From Afipia sp. OHSU_II-C1 (lineage in GTDB: Bacteria > Pseudomonadota > Alphaproteobacteria > Rhizobiales > Xanthobacteraceae): a DNA stretch of 64,000 nucleotides. Below are positions 1 through 8,058 of this stretch, in pieces (positions within the stretch are counted from its first letter, which is position 1; every line of letters starts with the position of its first letter). The stretch spans positions 1 through 64,000 of the forward strand of contig NZ_APJI01000014.1 of NCBI RefSeq assembly GCF_000497575.1, written 5' to 3'. The position numbers and the translations under genes are program-made. The notes under the pieces are model-generated. The model had not been told where the DNA came from, made no database searches, and saw only the letters and a program-made list of their open reading frames with translations.

Positions 1-53
1 ATCGGGGGCGTTTCAGGGGTGCAGGTCACGGCTTATGGATCATCAGCTTTGTC

Positions 54-566
54 ATGACACATGCAGAAGTAGCCAAACCCAACCGGGTGTACCTTGCAAA
101 CCCACTCGGGTTCTCAGAGGCTGGATCTGAATTCATTCGTCGAGTGCTTTTGCCCGAACTTACGAATCGCGGGTTTCAGGTGATTAATCCGTTTGATCTA
201 GTCGATCTGAGTAAGATTCGAGAAATTCAAGCCATGCCAATCGGTTCGGCTCGCATCGATGCATGGAAGGCGCTGAATGCAGTGATAGGCAAAACCAATC
301 AGGAAACTATCGATAGCTGCGACGTCGTCCTCGCAGTATTGGATGGAACAGATGTTGATAGCGGGACTGCGGCGGAGATTGGATACGCATATGCGCGAGG
401 TAAGAAGATTATGGGTTATCGAGGTGACTTTCGTCTGTCGGCCGACAACGAAGGTAGCTCGGTAAATTTGCAAGTCGAATACTTTATTCGTTCTAGTGGA
501 GGAACGGTTGTTACAAAGTCGTCGGATATTGGTGATGCGATGTGGGCTTTGGTGAAGAAGAACTAA
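54..566 (+). CDS. Nucleoside 2-deoxyribosyltransferase family protein
   Basis: The product is 170 residues, the usual size for the compact nucleoside 2-deoxyribosyltransferase fold (PF05014 type). An N-terminal strand and loop reading VYLANPLGFSE (about residues 12-22) and the segment DGTDVDSGTAAEIGYA (about 97-112) are the family hallmarks; Glu108 in AAEIG is the likely nucleophile and NLQVEYF near 138 fits the C-terminal substrate region. Known members move or hydrolyse the N-glycosidic bond of deoxynucleosides; related folds act as nucleotide hydrolases in defence. The gene overlaps the next one by 25 bases. No clear Shine-Dalgarno precedes the ATG and the frame is open to the window edge, so the start is uncertain. 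The DNA is visibly richer in A/T than the rest of the window, suggesting transfer. Substrate unknown. Confidence 0.8.
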   Translation: MTHAEVAKPNRVYLANPLGFSEAGSEFIRRVLLPELTNRGFQVINPFDLVDLSKIREIQAMPIGSARIDAWKALNAVIGKTNQETIDSCDVVLAVLDGTDVDSGTAAEIGYAYARGKKIMGYRGDFRLSADNEGSSVNLQVEYFIRSSGGTVVTKSSDIGDAMWALVKKN

Positions 567-1210
567 AGAATTTTAGCACGGTATCTTTTTTCGAGAGGTT
601 TGCTGTGGGAAAGACAGTACTAGAGACGTTCACGATATTCCCATTCTCAATCGTTCTGGCACTTGCATTAGGTGAAGCGCTCAAACAATGCGTTACAGAA
701 AGAGAAGGCACTCAAGGCTTCGAAGTCGGGGATATACGATGGGATCGTGTCCTTGCGCTTGTCACCTTTCTTTCTCTGATCCTCCCATTCTATCAAGGCA
801 TGAATCGATACTTGTTGCATACCTATGGAGGTGCTGCTTCACAAAACATCTCTGCGGGCTTTCTCATAATTGACGGCATCGCTTTTATGGCAGAGTCAGC
901 GTTGTTCTTCGTTATGTCGCGTAATCTATCTGAGAATCGATGGCGATATTTCTACCAAACGGTATTGGCCTTGTTGCTGGTCGATTCGGGATGGGGATTT
1001 TCAGCCATTCAGCATGCTAACGATCAGGGCGTTAGCACGATCTGGAAGTGGATCGCGCTAAACGTCGTTACGAGTATTTTGCTGTTTGTGATGATTAAGT
1101 ACGGAAAGCAGTTTCTCGATCAGCACAGAATTGCCATTCTTGGAGCATGTGGAATGATCGCTAGAACAGTCGTGGATTATTTTATTTCTTGGGATTTCTA
1201 TTTTTCGTAG
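542..1210 (+). CDS. Six-helix integral membrane protein, unknown function
   Basis: Unrecognised 222-residue protein with about six hydrophobic segments (near residues 29-47, 68-86, 103-125, 137-156, 166-186 and 196-217) and no obvious enzymatic motif. It starts with GTG inside the end of the deoxyribosyltransferase gene, so the two are probably translated together. A second GTG at 605 has a better ribosome site (GAGAGG about six bases upstream) and would give 201 residues; which start is used is open. A/T-rich codon use matches the upstream gene and differs from the following 60 kb, so the pair looks like one acquired unit. A membrane partner beside a nucleotide-cleaving enzyme is the only functional hint. 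Confidence 0.65.
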   Translation: MGFGEEELKNFSTVSFFERFAVGKTVLETFTIFPFSIVLALALGEALKQCVTEREGTQGFEVGDIRWDRVLALVTFLSLILPFYQGMNRYLLHTYGGAASQNISAGFLIIDGIAFMAESALFFVMSRNLSENRWRYFYQTVLALLLVDSGWGFSAIQHANDQGVSTIWKWIALNVVTSILLFVMIKYGKQFLDQHRIAILGACGMIARTVVDYFISWDFYFS

Positions 1211-1248
1211 CTGCTGAACGCTTTGGCTTCGCTGCGAGCGAGATGATT

Positions 1249-1704
1249 TCACTTCACCCGCTTCTCGACATTCGCCTTGATATTGCCGAGGCCGATGGCG
1301 GCTTCTGCATCCATGTTGGCGATTTGCTCGTCGGTCGGCGGCTTTTTGCGTGCGGGATTGCGCAGGGTGCGGGTGAACTTCGTGCCGCCGCTCACATCCT
1401 CGCAGGTGTACTGAACGACGATAGGGCCGATGAAGTCGGTCTCGGCCTGCACGATCCACAGCTTCGGGCTGACACAGGCGCGCACGATCCAGTTCAGCGA
1501 CACTTCACCCGAGCGGATGTGCCATTTCTCGTGGAACAGCTCGCCGGTATCGAGCGGACGGTTTTCGCTGTCGATATGGTGCGACGCCGCCAGCCATTCC
1601 GGCCAGGACTGCGGATTGGTGACGTAGTCGAACACCGCTTTGGCGGGGGCATTGATGACGATGTCGTGGCTGCGCTCGAAGGCGACGGTGGCAGGGGCGT
1701 TCAT
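1249..1704 (-). CDS. SRPBCC family (polyketide cyclase/START-like) protein
   Basis: 151 residues. The pattern FERSHDIVINAPAKAVFDYV followed by NPQSWPEWLAASHHID is the N-terminal strand/helix of the SRPBCC helix-grip fold, and later strands (FHEKWHIRSG, WIVQAETDF, FTRTLRNP) complete it. Such proteins bind hydrophobic ligands in a deep pocket; the ligand cannot be told from sequence. I chose the ATG at 1704 because AAGGAAG precedes it and the fold begins soon after; a longer reading frame upstream adds only unstructured residues. Its stop lies 38 bases from the convergent six-helix gene, marking the border between the A/T-rich module and GC-rich DNA. It follows the TctC-type gene in the same direction with a 43-base gap. 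Confidence 0.75.
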   Translation of the reverse strand: MNAPATVAFERSHDIVINAPAKAVFDYVTNPQSWPEWLAASHHIDSENRPLDTGELFHEKWHIRSGEVSLNWIVRACVSPKLWIVQAETDFIGPIVVQYTCEDVSGGTKFTRTLRNPARKKPPTDEQIANMDAEAAIGLGNIKANVEKRVK

Positions 1705-1747
1705 GGCGTTCTTCCTTCCCGGATTTTCTTGTTCTGCGTTGCGGGTA

Positions 1748-2722
1748 TCAATTGATCCTGATGTCACCGCGCTTGATGACATCGGACCACAGCCTGATCT
1801 CGGCGTCCATCCGATCGCGCAACGCGCCCGGCGTCGAGGGCGCCGGTTCGATCAGCTGCGTTTCCAGCCGCTCGCGCACGCTGGGCTTGGTCAGCGCATC
1901 GTGCACTTCGTCATTGATCTGCGCGACGAAGGCGGGCGGCGTGCCGGCAGGCGCGATCAGCGCATTCCATGCGTCGGATTCCACGTCGATGCCGCTTTCC
2001 TTCAGCGTTGGAATATCGGGCAGGAAACGGGAGCGTTGCGCGGTCGCGACCGCGAGGATCTTCACCTGACCGCCCGCGAGTTGCGGCGTCACCGCAATGG
2101 CGGGGAGGCACGCGGCCTGCACGTCGCCGCGGATCACGGCGGTCACCGCCTGCGGCGAGCCTCCATAGGGGATGTGCACCATGGTGGCGCCCGCGCGCTG
2201 CGCGATCGCTTCCATGGTCAGGTGCGACAGCGAGCCCGCGCCGATCGAGCCGAAGGCCAGCGGCGTTCCCTTACGCTGGAGCATCGCCAGAAACTCGGCC
2301 ACTGAATTGACGTTGAGACTCGTGGGCACGACAAGCACGCTCGGCAGCGAAGTCAGCATCGTCACCGGCGCGATGTCCCTGGCGGGATCGTAAGGCAGTT
2401 TCGAAAACAGCAGGGTGTTGATGGCGAGCGGGCCACCGAGACTGATCCCGAGCGTCGCGCCGTCGGGCGCGGCCTTGGCGACGGCATCGGTACCGATGTT
2501 ACCGCCTGCGCCGGGCTTGTTCTCGACAATGAAACTCGCACCGGGATGGCGCGCCTGAAGATCGTCGGCGACAATCCGCCCCACCAGATCCGGCGTCGAA
2601 CCCGGTCCATAGGGCACAATGATTCTCACGATTTTCGGCGGCCAGGCTGGCTCGGCCGCATGGGCCTTCAAGGCGGGCGCTGCGAGAACCAGCGCGAGCG
2701 TAGCGATTGCAAGGGATTTCAT
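1748..2722 (-). CDS. Tripartite tricarboxylate transporter substrate-binding protein (TctC/Bug family)
   Basis: 324 residues with a signal peptide (MKSLAIATLALVLAAPALKA, cleavage likely after AHA). The mature start, WPPKIVRIIVPYGPGSTPDL, and the segments VENKPGAGGNIGTDAVAKA and MVHIPYGGSPQAVTAVIRG are the Bug/TctC signatures that hold the carboxylate of a small organic acid in the periplasm. No TctA or TctB membrane subunits are adjacent, which is common because these binding proteins are greatly amplified as orphans in this bacterial group. I chose the start at 2722, directly before the signal peptide, rather than an upstream frame extension lacking protein character. The ligand is not predictable. 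Confidence 0.88.
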   Translation of the reverse strand: MKSLAIATLALVLAAPALKAHAAEPAWPPKIVRIIVPYGPGSTPDLVGRIVADDLQARHPGASFIVENKPGAGGNIGTDAVAKAAPDGATLGISLGGPLAINTLLFSKLPYDPARDIAPVTMLTSLPSVLVVPTSLNVNSVAEFLAMLQRKGTPLAFGSIGAGSLSHLTMEAIAQRAGATMVHIPYGGSPQAVTAVIRGDVQAACLPAIAVTPQLAGGQVKILAVATAQRSRFLPDIPTLKESGIDVESDAWNALIAPAGTPPAFVAQINDEVHDALTKPSVRERLETQLIEPAPSTPGALRDRMDAEIRLWSDVIKRGDIRIN

Positions 2723-2903
2723 TGGGCCGGAAAGAACTTGTAGCAGGGTTGCGATGCAGAAGCGGCATTGCGCGCCGCACCCTAAAAGTGATACCGGGGC
2801 ACGATGCCGCCGGACATTAACAGGGTCCCGCGCGCGGTGGAATGTCTCGGAAGGCGGTGCTGAAAACCGCTGCGAGCAGAGCGGAAAAGGGAGGGGCGGG
2901 CAG

Positions 2904-3488
2904 ATGGGCTTGTTGATCCTCATCGCCGGATTGGCGCTGTTTCTCGGCGTCCACACGTTGACCACGCTGCGCGGTCCGCGCGCCGCCGCGATCGCGCGGC
3001 TCGGCGAGGGCGGTTACAAAATTCTCTATGCGCTGGTGTCGTTCGCAGGGCTCGCGCTGATCGCGTGGGGCTTCAGCGTCTATCGCGCCACCGGGTGGAT
3101 CAACGTGTGGTATCCGCCGGTCGCGCTGCGCCACCTTGCGCGGGCGCTGATGCTGCCTGCGGTGATCCTTGTGGTGGCATCCTATATCCGTGGCCGCATC
3201 TATACGACGGTGAAGCATCCGATGCTGGCCGGCGTGAAGCTGTGGGCGCTGCTGCATCTTCTCGCGAACGGCGATCTCGGATCGATCATCCTGTTCGGGT
3301 CGGTTCTGGCATGGGCGGTATACGACCGCATTTCGCTCAAGCGCCGCGAGGATCCCGGTGCGCCGCCGATTCCGGTCGGCGGCGTCGGCAACGATCTGAT
3401 CGCGGTTGCGGTTGGCGTCGTGGTCTATGCCGCGCTGGCCTTCGCATTCCATCCTCTCGTAATCGGCGTCCCTGTGATTGGAGCTTAA
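2904..3488 (+). CDS. NnrU family membrane protein
   Basis: 194 residues, almost entirely hydrophobic with five or six predicted helices. The family pattern is clear in KHPMLAGVKLWALLHLLANGDL (about residues 97-118) and YDRISLKRRE. NnrU was named from a gene linked to nitrite and nitric oxide reduction, and related proteins occur widely without denitrification, so the role here is unassigned; no denitrification gene is in the window. The ATG at 2904 follows GGGAGGGGCGGG. It is divergent from the TctC-type gene and ends three bases before panB, whose ribosome site (GGAGC) lies inside this gene's end, so they probably form one transcript. Confidence 0.8.
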   Translation: MGLLILIAGLALFLGVHTLTTLRGPRAAAIARLGEGGYKILYALVSFAGLALIAWGFSVYRATGWINVWYPPVALRHLARALMLPAVILVVASYIRGRIYTTVKHPMLAGVKLWALLHLLANGDLGSIILFGSVLAWAVYDRISLKRREDPGAPPIPVGGVGNDLIAVAVGVVVYAALAFAFHPLVIGVPVIGA

Positions 3489-3491
3489 GAC

Positions 3492-4340
3492 ATGTCCGTG
3501 CAGACAGCGGTGAAGCGCAAGACCGCGCCCGATATCCTCAAGCGCAAGGGCGGCGATCCGATCGTAATGCTGACGTCGTATCACGCGCACACCGCGGCGC
3601 TGGTCGATCGCTATTGCGACGTTATCCTTGTCGGCGACTCGCTCGGCAACGTGATGCACGGCTTCGAGACCACGGTGCCGGTCACCCTCGACATGATGAT
3701 CCTGCAAGGCCGCGCGGTGATGCGCGGCTCGAAAGAGGCGCTCGTCGTGGTCGATATGCCGTTCGGCTCCTATGAGGCTTCGAAGGAGCAGGCGTTCCAC
3801 TCCGCGGCGCGCGTGCTGAAGGAAACCCATTGCGGCGCCGTAAAGATGGAAGGCGGCGTGCGCATGGCGGAGACCATCGAGTTCCTCACCACGCGCGGCA
3901 TCCCGGTGATGGGACATATCGGTCTTACGCCGCAGTCGATCAACACGCTTGGCAGCTTCAAGTCGCAGGGCAAGGACGAGGCGATCAAGATCGCTGCGGG
4001 CGAGAACGGCAGCGGTCCGTTTCAGGATGACGCGCGCGCGGTGGCGCAGGCCGGCGCATTCTCGATTGTCGTGGAAGCGGTGGCCGAGCCGCTGGCCCGC
4101 CGCATCACGGAGATTGTCTCGATCCCGACCATCGGCATCGGCGCCAGCAATGCCTGCGACGGTCAGGTGTTGGTGCTGGAAGACATGCTGGGGCTTTCGC
4201 CGTGGGTGCCGAAGTTCGTCAAGCGCTACGGCAATCTCGGGCCGGGCATCGAGGCCGCGATTCAGGATTATGCGAAGGAAGTGCGCTCGCGCGCATTTCC
4301 GGGGCCGGAGCATGTTTACGGCATCAAGCCCAAGGGCTGA
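3492..4340 (+). CDS. panB: 3-methyl-2-oxobutanoate hydroxymethyltransferase
   Basis: 282 residues, normal length for PanB. The enzyme transfers a hydroxymethyl group from methylenetetrahydrofolate to 2-oxoisovalerate, the first committed step of pantothenate synthesis, in the cytoplasm. Seen directly: the metal and substrate motifs [11 protein letters not shown] (about residues 48-58), [11 protein letters not shown] (about 84-94), VKMEGG (about 117-122), GHIGLTPQS (about 139-147) and the TIGIGAS loop near 213. It sits three bases after the NnrU-family gene, so is probably co-transcribed with it. panC is not in the window. A hairpin at 4366-4390 separates it from the convergent barrel gene. 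Confidence 0.96.
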   Translation: MSVQTAVKRKTAPDILKRKGGDPIVMLTSYHAHTAALVDRYCDVILVGDSLGNVMHGFETTVPVTLDMMILQGRAVMRGSKEALVVVDMPFGSYEASKEQAFHSAARVLKETHCGAVKMEGGVRMAETIEFLTTRGIPVMGHIGLTPQSINTLGSFKSQGKDEAIKIAAGENGSGPFQDDARAVAQAGAFSIVVEAVAEPLARRITEIVSIPTIGIGASNACDGQVLVLEDMLGLSPWVPKFVKRYGNLGPGIEAAIQDYAKEVRSRAFPGPEHVYGIKPKG

Positions 4341-4365
4341 TACGTACGAACAGTTGTTTAGCAAA

Positions 4366-4390
4366 AAGCCCGGCGCATCGGGCCGGGCTT
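4366..4390. terminator. Hairpin between panB and the outer-membrane protein gene
   Basis: Nine-base perfect stem AAGCCCGGC / GCCGGGCTT with a seven-base loop. On the minus strand it is followed by TTTTT, so it reads as an intrinsic terminator for the barrel gene arriving from the right; for panB it has no U tract and would be weak. Confidence 0.7.
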
Positions 4391-4422
4391 GAGTTTGAAA
4401 ACTGGAGATTCGGATAGCAAAG

Positions 4423-4446
4423 CGGCGCGGCTGTGAAGCCGCGCCG
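4423..4446 (-). terminator. GC-rich hairpin directly after the first barrel gene
   Basis: Ten-base perfect stem CGGCGCGGCT / AGCCGCGCCG with a four-base loop, beginning seven bases after the stop of the gene at 4454-5236. The minus-strand trailing sequence has only three T's, so termination may depend on the second hairpin at 4366-4390, or this stem may protect the mRNA end. Confidence 0.55.
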
Positions 4447-4453
4447 TTACCGT

Positions 4454-5236
4454 TTAGAACTTGTAGTTCACGGCTGCCCGGACGACATGGAATCGATTGT
4501 CGTACGTGGTCACGAGGTTGAATCCCGGCGCACTCGTTGGATTGAGAACCGTTTCGTTGCCAAGGTCGTAGTAGAGATACTCAGCTCTCACCATCCAGTT
4601 GCTCGAGACTGCGTATTCCACGCCGCCACCTGCAACCCAGCCGGACAATGTTCGGCTTGTTGTGAGAGGGTTGTTCACTGCGAAGCCGGTGTAGTCGGTG
4701 CGATAGTCCACGTCGGCGAAGGCGCCGCCGCCGGTGCCGTAGATCAGCCAGCGATCCCAAACCCAGCCGAGCCGGCCGCGAATGGTGGCCAGCCAATTAA
4801 CGTTCTGATCCGCGACATGGTTGAAGCCGAAGGGGCCGATCGGAACGCCGCCCGCGGTGATTGGACGGGTGTTGTTGTTGCGGATGCCCGTGCCGGAGAA
4901 GTCGCCTTCGATGCCGAGCAGCCAGTTGGGTGCGAACTGCCAGTTGTAACCAATCTGGCCGCCACCCACCACGCCTGCCTGGTTGCCGTTGCCGAATGAG
5001 GCTGTATCAAATCCCGGGAAGAGATCGTTTCTCTGGGTGATGTCGGAGTCACTCCAGCCGCCGCCGACATGGACGCCAGCGTAGAAGCCGGTCCAGCTCC
5101 ACACAGGAGCAACAATCGGCGGAGGGGCTTTGTATCGCGGAGCCATGTCCGCGGCAGATGCACTGACTGTGTAGGCTAGAGATGCGCTGCTGATTGTGAG
5201 GGCCGCGAAGGCCGTCGTCTTAAGTAATTTCCGCAT
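4454..5236 (-). CDS. Outer membrane beta-barrel protein (Omp25/Omp31-like)
   Basis: 260 residues with a signal peptide (about 1-28, ending VSASA-AD). The mature start APVWSWTGFYAGVHVGGGWSD is the classic opening strand of rhizobial Omp25/Omp31-like eight-strand barrels; alternating strands follow and the protein ends in FHVVRAAVNYKF, a terminal strand with the C-terminal Phe needed for Bam assembly. GYNWQFAPNWLLGIEGDFSG and MVRAEYLYYDLG are further family segments. It is a paralogue of the next gene (5554-6306) in the same orientation, and the 3' flanks also match, so the pair arose by tandem duplication. Likely an abundant structural surface protein with no specific known substrate. Confidence 0.9.
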   Translation of the reverse strand: MRKLLKTTAFAALTISSASLAYTVSASAADMAPRYKAPPPIVAPVWSWTGFYAGVHVGGGWSDSDITQRNDLFPGFDTASFGNGNQAGVVGGGQIGYNWQFAPNWLLGIEGDFSGTGIRNNNTRPITAGGVPIGPFGFNHVADQNVNWLATIRGRLGWVWDRWLIYGTGGGAFADVDYRTDYTGFAVNNPLTTSRTLSGWVAGGGVEYAVSSNWMVRAEYLYYDLGNETVLNPTSAPGFNLVTTYDNRFHVVRAAVNYKF

Positions 5237-5553
5237 GATGCACTCCCCAAAAAAATGTCTGAGTTTGGCAGTCGAGCCGGAAATGCCCTTAAGAAAATTC
5301 CATCACAAAAAGCAGCCGATGACTGTCACCAACAAGTCACGTTCCGCCAGCAATTTGAAGAGGTTAGGTCAGCGGTACTGGCGCATTTTGAAATGCGTTT
5401 TCGCGCAGTTCGCCCGTCTTGATTCAGGGCGTGCGCGCGATAGCGCGTGCATCGCGAACGAAATGAAAGAGCCCGGCGCAGTGCACCGGACCTGAGTTTC
5501 GAAACTGGAGAAAAGAATTGATGGCGCAACCGTGAGGCCGCGCCATCAAGGAC
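5237..5553. other. Intergenic region between the two barrel genes
   Basis: No supported gene in these 317 bases. The right end holds the terminator hairpin of the second barrel gene; the left end must hold the minus-strand promoter and leader of the first barrel gene, but no convincing -35/-10 pair stands out. Around 5470-5515 the bases GAGCCCGGCGCA, then CTGAGTTTCGAAACTGGAGA, closely copy the stretch 4365-4410 downstream of the first barrel gene. Confidence 0.6.
5518..5549 (-). terminator. Terminator of the second barrel gene
   Basis: Ten-base perfect stem TTGATGGCGC / GCGCCATCAA four bases after the stop; on the minus strand it is followed by the T-rich stretch TTCTTTTCTCC. A good intrinsic terminator. 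Confidence 0.75.
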
Positions 5554-6306
5554 TCAGAACTTGTAGTTCACGCCTGCACGGACGACATTCACCTTTGTGC
5601 TGAAAGTGGTGTTGTACGCGAGAGGCGGGGCCACAACCGACACGTTCGACACCGCCTCCGAGCCGAAATCGTAATAGAGATATTCGAGCCGCGCGGTCCA
5701 GTTGTTGGCAAATGCATATTCAGCGCCGCCGCCGACAGTCCAACCCGATTTGGTCGTGTTGAAGTTGCCGGAATTGAAAAGTCCGAATCCGGTGAGGTTG
5801 GTGCGGTAGTTAATGTCGGCCCAGGCAGCGCCGCCGGTCACATACACAAGCCAGCGATCCGCAGCATAGCCGAACCGGCCGCGTACGCTTGCCATCCAGT
5901 CAATGTTGCGCTCAGCCTCGTGCGTAAACGCTGCGCCTATCGGCGCTCCGCCGAGCGTGATGGGTGCTGAGCTCGACTTGCGAATTCCCGTTCCGGAAAT
6001 GTCGCCTTCGATGCCGAGCACCCAGTTCGGCGCGAATTGCCAGTTGTAGCCGATCTGGCCGCCGCCAACGACGCCACTGCCGTTGCCGCCCAGTCTGGCG
6101 GTGTCAAAGGGACCAAATCCCGAGACAGTCGCGGTCGCGTCGCCATCGCTCCAGCCGCCGCCGACATGACCGCCGATAAAGAAGCCGGTCCAGCTCCACA
6201 CTGGCGCCATGACCGGCGCCTTGGTGTAACGCGGTCCGAGATCAGCCGCCGATGCCGATGCCGACGTCACTGCAATCAACGCTGCGGCAGCAAAAAGCTT
6301 TCTCAT
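5554..6306 (-). CDS. Outer membrane beta-barrel protein (Omp25/Omp31-like), paralogue
   Basis: 250 residues; signal peptide about 1-20 (SASASA-AD), then TKAPVMAPVWSWTGFFIGGH, the same first strand as its neighbour, and the same terminal strand VNVVRAGVNYKF. Shared internal blocks include GGGQIGYNWQFAPNWVLGIE, the DISGTGIR turn and RLEYLYYDFGSE. The two differ mainly in the loops, as expected for exposed segments under selection. The start ATG at 6306 follows GGAGAAAATT. It lies upstream of the first barrel gene in the same direction but has its own terminator, so the two are likely separate transcripts. Divergent from the AraC-type regulator, which could control it; this is only a positional guess. 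Confidence 0.9.
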   Translation of the reverse strand: MRKLFAAAALIAVTSASASAADLGPRYTKAPVMAPVWSWTGFFIGGHVGGGWSDGDATATVSGFGPFDTARLGGNGSGVVGGGQIGYNWQFAPNWVLGIEGDISGTGIRKSSSAPITLGGAPIGAAFTHEAERNIDWMASVRGRFGYAADRWLVYVTGGAAWADINYRTNLTGFGLFNSGNFNTTKSGWTVGGGAEYAFANNWTARLEYLYYDFGSEAVSNVSVVAPPLAYNTTFSTKVNVVRAGVNYKF

Positions 6307-6496
6307 AATTTTCTCCGTATGATCTGAATGAATTCATCTGCCCAGCCGTCCGGGCTGTGTTCATTGTCAGCGAACAGTCCCGGTTCGACGGCGCAAATCA
6401 TCGTGGCGCGAACCTAGGAGTGCGGAGAACGCGAGTCTTGGACTGCGCGGCACGTCCTTGGACTAAACGCTACCCGCACCCCGATTTGAACCGGCT

Positions 6497-6937
6497 GTGT
6501 CTATCCAGCGACACACCCTTGGGCGGGCATCGCCCCAAGGGTGGATGGATTGCATGGACGGTTATTTTTTCCCGACGCGCAGCTCACGATTGGGCGCGAT
6601 CAAGGCGTTTATCGTTTCAGAGATTGATAATCCCGCGCTGTGTCTGGCCGACATCGCTGCGCATCAGGGTATTTCGTCGAGCTATGTCAGGAAGCTGTTC
6701 GCGGCCGAAGGAACGAGGTTCACGGCCTTCGTTCTCGAAACCCGACTCGAATATGTTTCGCGGATGCTGCTCGATCCCGACAACCGCGCGCAGTCCATCA
6801 GCGCGATGGCGCTGAAATGCGGCTTCAACGATATTTCCTATTTCAACCGGGTCTTCCGCAAGCGCTACGGCTGTACGCCGTCCGATCTGAGGCGCGGGCG
6901 AGATGTGACGGGTGCGGCGGAGAGTGCGACGGCGTAA
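6497..6937 (+). CDS. AraC-family regulator, DNA-binding domain only
   Basis: 146 residues from a GTG; ATGs at 6545 and 6554 would give about 130 and 127. Nearly the whole protein is the two-helix-turn-helix AraC/XylS domain: LADIAAHQGISSSYVRKLF (first HTH, about residues 49-67) and ISAMALKCGFNDISYFNRVF (second HTH, about 99-118), followed by RKRYGCTPSDLRR. The usual N-terminal sensor or dimerisation domain is absent, and the 190 bases upstream do not encode one in any frame I can recognise. It is either a natural stand-alone DNA-binding protein like MarA/SoxS, or the remnant of a longer regulator. Divergent from the second barrel gene. Confidence 0.75.
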   Translation: MSIQRHTLGRASPQGWMDCMDGYFFPTRSSRLGAIKAFIVSEIDNPALCLADIAAHQGISSSYVRKLFAAEGTRFTAFVLETRLEYVSRMLLDPDNRAQSISAMALKCGFNDISYFNRVFRKRYGCTPSDLRRGRDVTGAAESATA

Positions 6938-6962
6938 CGCTGTCGCACGGAAGCAGCCAGAC

Positions 6963-7169
6963 TTATTGGGAGCGGCTGAGCTGCTCTTCGGTCACGATCC
7001 GCTCGATGTTCTCGGTCTTGCTTCGGATGCGATATCGCACGCGTCCATCCGCCTCGATCGGCATGCAGCCGACGATGGTGTAGACGTTCGACTGGATTTT
7101 CTGGGCGCGGCCCTGGGGTCCCTGACTTTGATGATGGACGTCGTCGTTGATCGAAAAGCTGTGTGTCAT
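6963..7169 (-). CDS. Small conserved hypothetical protein
   Basis: 68 residues, soluble, no recognised domain. The middle and end, VYTIVGCMPIEADGRVRYRI then SKTENIERIVTEEQLS, look like a small folded beta domain with good codon use. The ATG at 7169 follows GGGAGAATCC; an earlier ATG in frame has no ribosome site. The gene is convergent with the AraC-type gene (25-base gap) and divergent from the YfgM-like gene. I do not recognise a function. Confidence 0.65.
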   Translation of the reverse strand: MTHSFSINDDVHHQSQGPQGRAQKIQSNVYTIVGCMPIEADGRVRYRIRSKTENIERIVTEEQLSRSQ

Positions 7170-7246
7170 GGATTCTCCCGAGAGTTGACGGGTTGTAGCA
7201 GCCGGTCGGGGCAAAGCAACGATGCCGCCGAGGGGGCCTCCAAAAC

Positions 7247-7258
7247 AGTGTTAACACT
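7247..7258. promoter_or_regulatory. 12-base perfect palindrome between divergent genes
   Basis: AGTGTTAACACT is an uninterrupted inverted repeat in the 223-base gap between the small protein at 7169 and the YfgM-like gene at 7393. Its size and location suit a dimeric regulator site. No regulator is identified and a chance palindrome is possible. Confidence 0.3.
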
Positions 7259-7392
7259 TTGATCCGGCTGACTTTGCCTTGCAGTCGCCATACCGGTACT
7301 GTATCGCCGCGTCACATCGGGGAAGCCGCGGCGGCTGCGCGGCGGGTGGTGCGGCCACAGCTCTTTCAAAACAGACCGGGCGGGACAATTAA

Positions 7393-8046
7393 GTGTCTGA
7401 AATATTTAATGAAATCGACGAGGACTTGCGCCGGGAGCAGCTCAAGAAGCTCTGGGAGCGCTATTCGATCTTCATCATCGCGGGAGCGATTCTGATCATT
7501 GCGGCGGTCGGCGGCTGGCGCGGATACCAGTATCTGGAGGCCAAGAAGGCCGCCGAGGCCGGGGCCGCCTTCGAGGCTGCGATCACGCTGTCCGAAGAGG
7601 GCAAGAAGAGCGAGGCCGAGGCTGCCTTCGCCAAGATCGTAGCCGACGGCTCCAAGGGCTATCGCGTGCTGGCGCGTCTGCGCGCCGCTGCGGATGCCGC
7701 TGCCGCCGATCCGAAGGCCGCTGCCAAGCTGTACGACGCCATTGCGGCCGATCCCGCCGTCTCTGCGTCCCAGCAGGATCTCGCGCGTATTCGCGCTGCC
7801 GGTCTGCTGATGGAAAGTGAACCCTACGCGGAGATGCGCCAGCGCCTTGAGCCGGCGACCGGCGAGGGCCGGACCTTCCGGCATACCGCCCGCGAGTTGC
7901 TGGCGCTGTCGGCCTACCGGGCCAACGATGCGACGGCTGCCCGTCAGTGGCTGGACATGATCGGCAACGATGCGCGCACGCCGGCGAGTATGCGCAGCCG
8001 CGCCGAGGCGTTGCAGGCCTTGCTGCCGCCCGCCGCGAAAAGCTGA
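7393..8046 (+). CDS. YfgM-like membrane-anchored tetratricopeptide protein
   Basis: 217 residues starting with GTG. The N-terminus (MSEIFNEIDEDLRREQLKKL) is cytoplasmic, a single membrane helix follows (about 25-43, FIIAGAILIIAAVGGWRGY), and the rest is helical TPR-like repeats rich in Ala, projecting into the periplasm. This layout and the position two genes before der match the YfgM/DUF2133 family, which in Escherichia coli associates with the Sec translocon and periplasmic chaperones and lies in a yfgM-bamB-der cluster. The following lipoprotein begins 12 bases later, so the three genes are likely an operon. Confidence 0.8.
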   Translation: MSEIFNEIDEDLRREQLKKLWERYSIFIIAGAILIIAAVGGWRGYQYLEAKKAAEAGAAFEAAITLSEEGKKSEAEAAFAKIVADGSKGYRVLARLRAAADAAAADPKAAAKLYDAIAADPAVSASQQDLARIRAAGLLMESEPYAEMRQRLEPATGEGRTFRHTARELLALSAYRANDATAARQWLDMIGNDARTPASMRSRAEALQALLPPAAKS

Positions 8047-8058
8047 AGCGAGACATCG

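Noticed and set aside
2817-4364. 515-codon minus-strand frame opposite NnrU-panB
   Set aside because: GC-rich shadow frame, no conserved motifs, while panB and NnrU are certain on the plus strand.
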